Below, in pieces: positions 7,234 through 8,800 of a stretch of 8,800 bases of DNA. The DNA is from an uncultured Holdemanella sp. (GTDB lineage: Bacteria; Bacillota_I; Bacilli_A; Erysipelotrichales; Erysipelotrichaceae): positions 1 to 8,800 of the forward strand of contig NZ_CAKVMR010000082.1 in the NCBI RefSeq assembly GCF_934772795.1, written 5' to 3'. A program made the position numbers and the translations under genes. Under the pieces are notes generated by a model that saw only the letters and a list, made by a program, of their open reading frames with translations, had not been told where the DNA came from and searched no databases. Each line of letters starts with the position of its first letter. Position 1 is the first letter of the stretch.

Positions 7234-7262
7234 AGTATAGCCTATTTGAAAGCGCTTTATCA
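7234..7262 (-). promoter_or_regulatory. Promoter of the sugar operon
   Basis: Minus-strand -10 element TATACT (7234-7239), giving a transcription start near 7227 and a leader of about 39 bases before the binding-protein ATG. At 17-bp spacing the -35 position (7257-7262) reads TGATAA, which is poor. A good -10 with a bad -35 fits a promoter that needs an activator, most likely the divergent AraC-type regulator. Confidence 0.55.
7247..7260. promoter_or_regulatory. cre-like site (CcpA catabolite repression)
   Basis: Read on the plus strand the 14 bases TGAAAGCGCTTTAT match the cre consensus TGWAARCGYTWNCW at 13 positions; only the C at position 13 is A. It lies between the -35 and -10 positions of the operon promoter, where a bound CcpA dimer would block RNA polymerase. 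It is about 60 bp from the araC promoter, so araC itself is less likely to be affected. A LacI-family local repressor could use a similar site, but none is encoded here. Confidence 0.6.
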
Positions 7263-7264
7263 TA

Positions 7265-7284
7265 AAAATATAGCTCTATATTTT
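7265..7284. promoter_or_regulatory. Inverted repeat upstream of operon promoter, possible AraC site
   Basis: Perfect inverted repeat: AAAATATAG (7265-7273), two central bases CT, then CTATATTTT (7276-7284). It covers about -38 to -57 relative to the inferred operon start, the usual place for a class II activator. AraC-family proteins more often bind direct repeats, so assignment to the neighbouring regulator is tentative. The repeat is AT-rich and could also be structural. Confidence 0.4.
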
Positions 7285-7319
7285 AGATATATTGCGATTT
7301 AGTGAATTTGGCAACAAAA

Positions 7320-7348
7320 TTGATAAACAAAAGAAAACAATATATAAT
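7320..7348 (+). promoter_or_regulatory. Promoter of the AraC-type regulator gene
   Basis: TTGATA (7320-7325), 17-bp spacer, TATAAT (7343-7348): a near-consensus housekeeping promoter. The start would be near 7355, about 15 bases before the ATG at 7370, with the GAGGTG site inside that short leader. The start choice and the promoter therefore support each other. Confidence 0.8.
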
Positions 7349-7369
7349 AATACTAAAAGAGGTGTTTTT

Positions 7370-8206
7370 ATGAGTACACAACGCTTTCAAATCGATCAAG
7401 TCGACTTCAATAAAGCCCGACCAAAACTACTATATATAACTGAATCCAAGTTCGATCACGAATGGAATTCCACCCTACATACCCATTTATACACGGAAAT
7501 ATTCTATGTAACAAAAGGCCATGGACTATTGAGTTTAGACAACAAAAACTATCCCGTAAAAGAAGACGATCTTGTTATTGTCAATCCATTGGTATCCCAT
7601 ACCGAGCGTGGTATTGAAAATGTAAACTTCGAATACATTGTCATGGGAATTGAAGGAGTTACCTACTTTTCAAAAGAAGAAGACGAAGAACAAGGTTGTA
7701 GTATTGCCAATTATTATGAATACAAACACGAAGTATTATTCTATTTAAAAACCATTCTAATGGAAGTTAAGGCTAGAGATGTAGAATATCAATCCTTATG
7801 CCAAAACTTATTAGAAGTATTACTCATCAACCTAATGCGTAGGGCCAACATCAATTTAAAATCTTCACCTGTTAATAAAGCCAACAAAGACTGTGTCTAT
7901 ATTGAAAAATATATAGATGCTCACTTTAAAGAAGATATCACATTAGACACTTTAAGTGAACTTACTTTCTTAAATAAATATCACATTGTACATGCCTTTA
8001 AACAATACAAAGGAATCTCCCCCATTAACTACATGATTCAAAAGCGTATTCAAGAAGCTAAAGTTCTACTTTCTACAACCAATCTTCAAATTTCAGAAAT
8101 ATCCATCATCATAGGATTTACTAGCCAATCCTATTTTGCCCAAGCCTTCAAAAAAGCAACGGGCATTTCTCCCATTCAATTTAGAAACAAACAAAAAGGA
8201 GCCTAG
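7370..8206 (+). CDS. AraC/XylS-family regulator, probable activator of the sugar operon
   Basis: Regulator of 278 residues. The N-terminal cupin-like sensor domain (about 20-95) contains LHTHLYTEIFYVTKGHG and a second strand pair ending LVSHTE, typical of sugar-sensing AraC proteins. A helical linker follows (about 120-165). The C-terminal DNA-binding domain (about 175-275) has two helix-turn-helix units: ITLDTLSELTFLNKYHIVHAF (about 190-210) and ISEISIIIGFTSQSYFAQAF (241-260), followed by the family signature KKATGISPIQFR. Start 7370 has GAGG seven bases upstream and lies just after a strong promoter. A TTG 78 bases upstream in frame lies before that promoter and has no SD, so it is rejected. 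It is divergent from the operon, the standard layout for a local activator responding to the imported sugar. Target and inducer are inferred from position only. Confidence 0.92.
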   Translation: MSTQRFQIDQVDFNKARPKLLYITESKFDHEWNSTLHTHLYTEIFYVTKGHGLLSLDNKNYPVKEDDLVIVNPLVSHTERGIENVNFEYIVMGIEGVTYFSKEEDEEQGCSIANYYEYKHEVLFYLKTILMEVKARDVEYQSLCQNLLEVLLINLMRRANINLKSSPVNKANKDCVYIEKYIDAHFKEDITLDTLSELTFLNKYHIVHAFKQYKGISPINYMIQKRIQEAKVLLSTTNLQISEISIIIGFTSQSYFAQAFKKATGISPIQFRNKQKGA

Positions 8207-8213
8207 CTCCTTT
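8195..8213. terminator. Bidirectional terminator overlapping two stop codons
   Basis: Stem AAAGGAGC (8195-8202) and GCTCCTTT (8206-8213) with a 3-base loop. On the plus strand it is followed by TTTATTT-like sequence, on the minus strand by a U-rich run (TTTTTGTTTGTTT). It contains the whole araC stop codon (8204-8206) and reaches into the stop codon of the HIT gene (8212-8214), so the two convergent genes, only five bases apart, share it. Confidence 0.8.
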
Positions 8214-8637
8214 ATTTACATAATATAGCACGATATTTTTCAACCATGTCCTGATATTCTTCATCCGACAATGTCTTTTCACCTGGATTCATAGCGAATA
8301 CACCGCCCCATTCGTATCCATCCTTATATTTAGGAACTAAATGGAAATGAAGATGATGACCCGTATCTCCATAAGCACCATAGTTCACTTTGTCTGGATT
8401 GAAGATTTCATGCATAGCACAAGCTACCCTATTGATATCCTCCATATAAGCAGCTCTTTCCTGGGCCGTCAACTCTGTAATTTCACTCACATGCTTCTTA
8501 TGAGCCACAATCACACGACCCGGATGAGACTGTTCCTTAAACAAATACACTTTTGAACTTTCTAGTTCACAAATTTTAATTCCGAAAGCAGCTACTAGCT
8601 CGCCTTCCATGCAATAAGCACAATTTTGATCTTTCAT
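8212..8637 (-). CDS. HIT-family nucleotide hydrolase/transferase
   Basis: Cytosolic protein of 141 residues in the histidine triad family, whose members hydrolyse nucleotide phosphoramidates or dinucleoside polyphosphates using a nucleotidyl-histidine intermediate. The triad motif is H95-L-H97-F-H99-L-V with the usual preceding GH and following PKY. An N-terminal CAYC (Cys6, Cys9) with His49 resembles the zinc site of some bacterial HIT proteins. Other HIT marks are the HPGRVIVAHKKHV segment (38-50) and NYGAYGDTG (85-93). Length is normal for the Hint/Ap4A-hydrolase-like group. The third histidine of the triad is kept, so it is not a GalT-type uridylyltransferase, which has Gln there and is far longer. 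The SD is modest (AGG, eight bases upstream). It converges on araC and has its own promoter, so a role in the sugar pathway is not indicated. Confidence 0.93.
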   Translation of the reverse strand: MKDQNCAYCMEGELVAAFGIKICELESSKVYLFKEQSHPGRVIVAHKKHVSEITELTAQERAAYMEDINRVACAMHEIFNPDKVNYGAYGDTGHHLHFHLVPKYKDGYEWGGVFAMNPGEKTLSDEEYQDMVEKYRAILCK

Positions 8638-8663
8638 TTTTTTTACCTACTCTTCCTGAAGGT

Positions 8664-8692
8664 ATAATACCACATTTTGTAAGTACTTACAT
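8664..8692 (-). promoter_or_regulatory. Putative promoter of the HIT gene
   Basis: Minus-strand -10 element TATTAT (8664-8669), one base from consensus, giving a start near 8657 and a leader of about 20 bases. The -35 position at 17-bp spacing (8687-8692) reads ATGTAA, a weak match, and overlaps a palindrome. Confidence 0.45.
8678..8691. promoter_or_regulatory. 14-bp perfect palindrome, candidate repressor operator
   Basis: TGTAAGTACTTACA is a perfect palindrome. Skipping one base on each side, three more bases pair (ATT at 8674-8676 with AAT at 8693-8695), giving a 22-bp near-palindrome. It occupies about -21 to -34 of the inferred HIT promoter, a typical place for a dimeric repressor. I do not recognise it as the site of a known regulator. 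Confidence 0.5.
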
Positions 8693-8723
8693 AATTAATT
8701 TTAACTAATTATTTTACGTATAC

Positions 8724-8750
8724 CCTTAACTTTGCAGAGTTTGTATAACT
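8724..8750. promoter_or_regulatory. Second copy of the MerR-type box
   Basis: On the minus strand this reads AGTTATACA, seven variable bases, CAAAGTTAAGG, identical at 22 of 27 positions to the box at 51-77 before merR. It contains the near-palindrome AACTTTGCAGAGTT (8729-8742, plus strand) and is flanked by TATA elements on both sides. Read on the minus strand, the box points at the HIT gene (start 87 bases downstream); read on the plus strand it points out of the window. Confidence 0.4.
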
Positions 8751-8794
8751 AAAAAATAAAAGAAGCATTAGTAGCTAAATTCACCAATGCTTCT
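8751..8794 (-). terminator. Terminator of an unseen minus-strand gene beyond the right edge
   Basis: Arms AGAAGCATT (8761-8769) and AATGCTTCT (8786-8794) pair perfectly. In minus-strand RNA the stem extends to 13 bp through two G-U pairs that are mismatches on the plus strand. It is followed there by a U-rich tail (TTTTATTTTTT). This marks the 3' end of a gene lying right of the window on the minus strand. Confidence 0.75.
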
Positions 8795-8800
8795 GTCAAT

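Noticed and set aside
7292..7369. TTG start extending the AraC protein by 26 residues
   Set aside because: No SD, and it precedes the strong promoter TTGATA-N17-TATAAT, so it would not be in the transcript.
8212..8637. HIT protein as the GalT of the galactose 1-phosphate pathway
   Set aside because: At 141 residues it is far too short, and its triad ends in His where GalT has Gln.
51..8750. The two inverted 27-bp boxes as terminal repeats of a mobile element
   Set aside because: No transposase or integrase between them and no target duplication seen. The left box sits exactly at a regulator start, which fits an operator better.
1..8800. tRNA, rRNA, riboswitch or CRISPR array
   Set aside because: Intergenic regions are all under 200 bases and contain only the promoters, palindromes and terminators listed. 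No regularly spaced repeats are visible.

Overview
The window looks like chromosomal DNA of a low-GC Gram-positive anaerobe or facultative anaerobe (Bacillota). The sequence is AT-rich. Shine-Dalgarno (SD) sites are strong AGGAGG type, there is a CcpA-like cre site, and hairpins with U-tracts act as terminators. All nine genes end in TAA or TAG. An Erysipelotrichaceae-like host is plausible from the overall flavour of the proteins, but nothing here proves it.

The core is a six-gene operon on the minus strand, read from 7188 down to 597. In order it holds a lipoprotein sugar-binding protein, two CUT1-type permeases, a 57-residue two-helix membrane protein of unknown role, a UgpC/MsmK-type ATPase, and a cytosolic GH112 beta-galactoside phosphorylase (galacto-N-biose/lacto-N-biose type). 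This is a complete uptake-and-phosphorolysis route for a Gal-beta-1,3-HexNAc disaccharide from mucin or milk glycans, or a close relative such as Gal-Rha. The disaccharide is imported by ATP hydrolysis and split by phosphate into galactose 1-phosphate and the second sugar. Genes for the later steps (nahK-, galT- and galE-like) are not in the window. A hairpin after the binding-protein gene probably lowers expression of everything downstream. From the first permease onward the genes are 10 to 16 bases apart, and most SD sites overlap the previous stop codon.

Divergent from the operon at 7370-8206 is an AraC/XylS regulator with its own strong promoter (TTGATA-N17-TATAAT). The intergenic region also holds the operon promoter (good -10, poor -35), a cre-like box between its -35 and -10 positions, and a 9+2+9 inverted repeat just upstream where an activator would sit. 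The likely logic is induction by AraC with the sugar and repression by CcpA when glucose is present.

On the right, a HIT-family hydrolase gene (8637-8212, minus) converges on araC. The two stop codons share one bidirectional terminator. A 14-bp perfect palindrome sits in the HIT promoter. On the left, a MerR-family regulator (78-515) converges on the phosphorylase gene across another shared terminator.

A 27-bp box directly upstream of merR recurs (22/27 identical) near the right edge, upstream of the HIT gene, and is a candidate MerR operator. The last 40 bases hold a terminator for an unseen minus-strand gene beyond the window. No RNA genes, CRISPR arrays or mobile elements were found. The system is mostly a recognisable carbohydrate-use locus. 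The least explained parts are the small membrane protein and the MerR-box pair.
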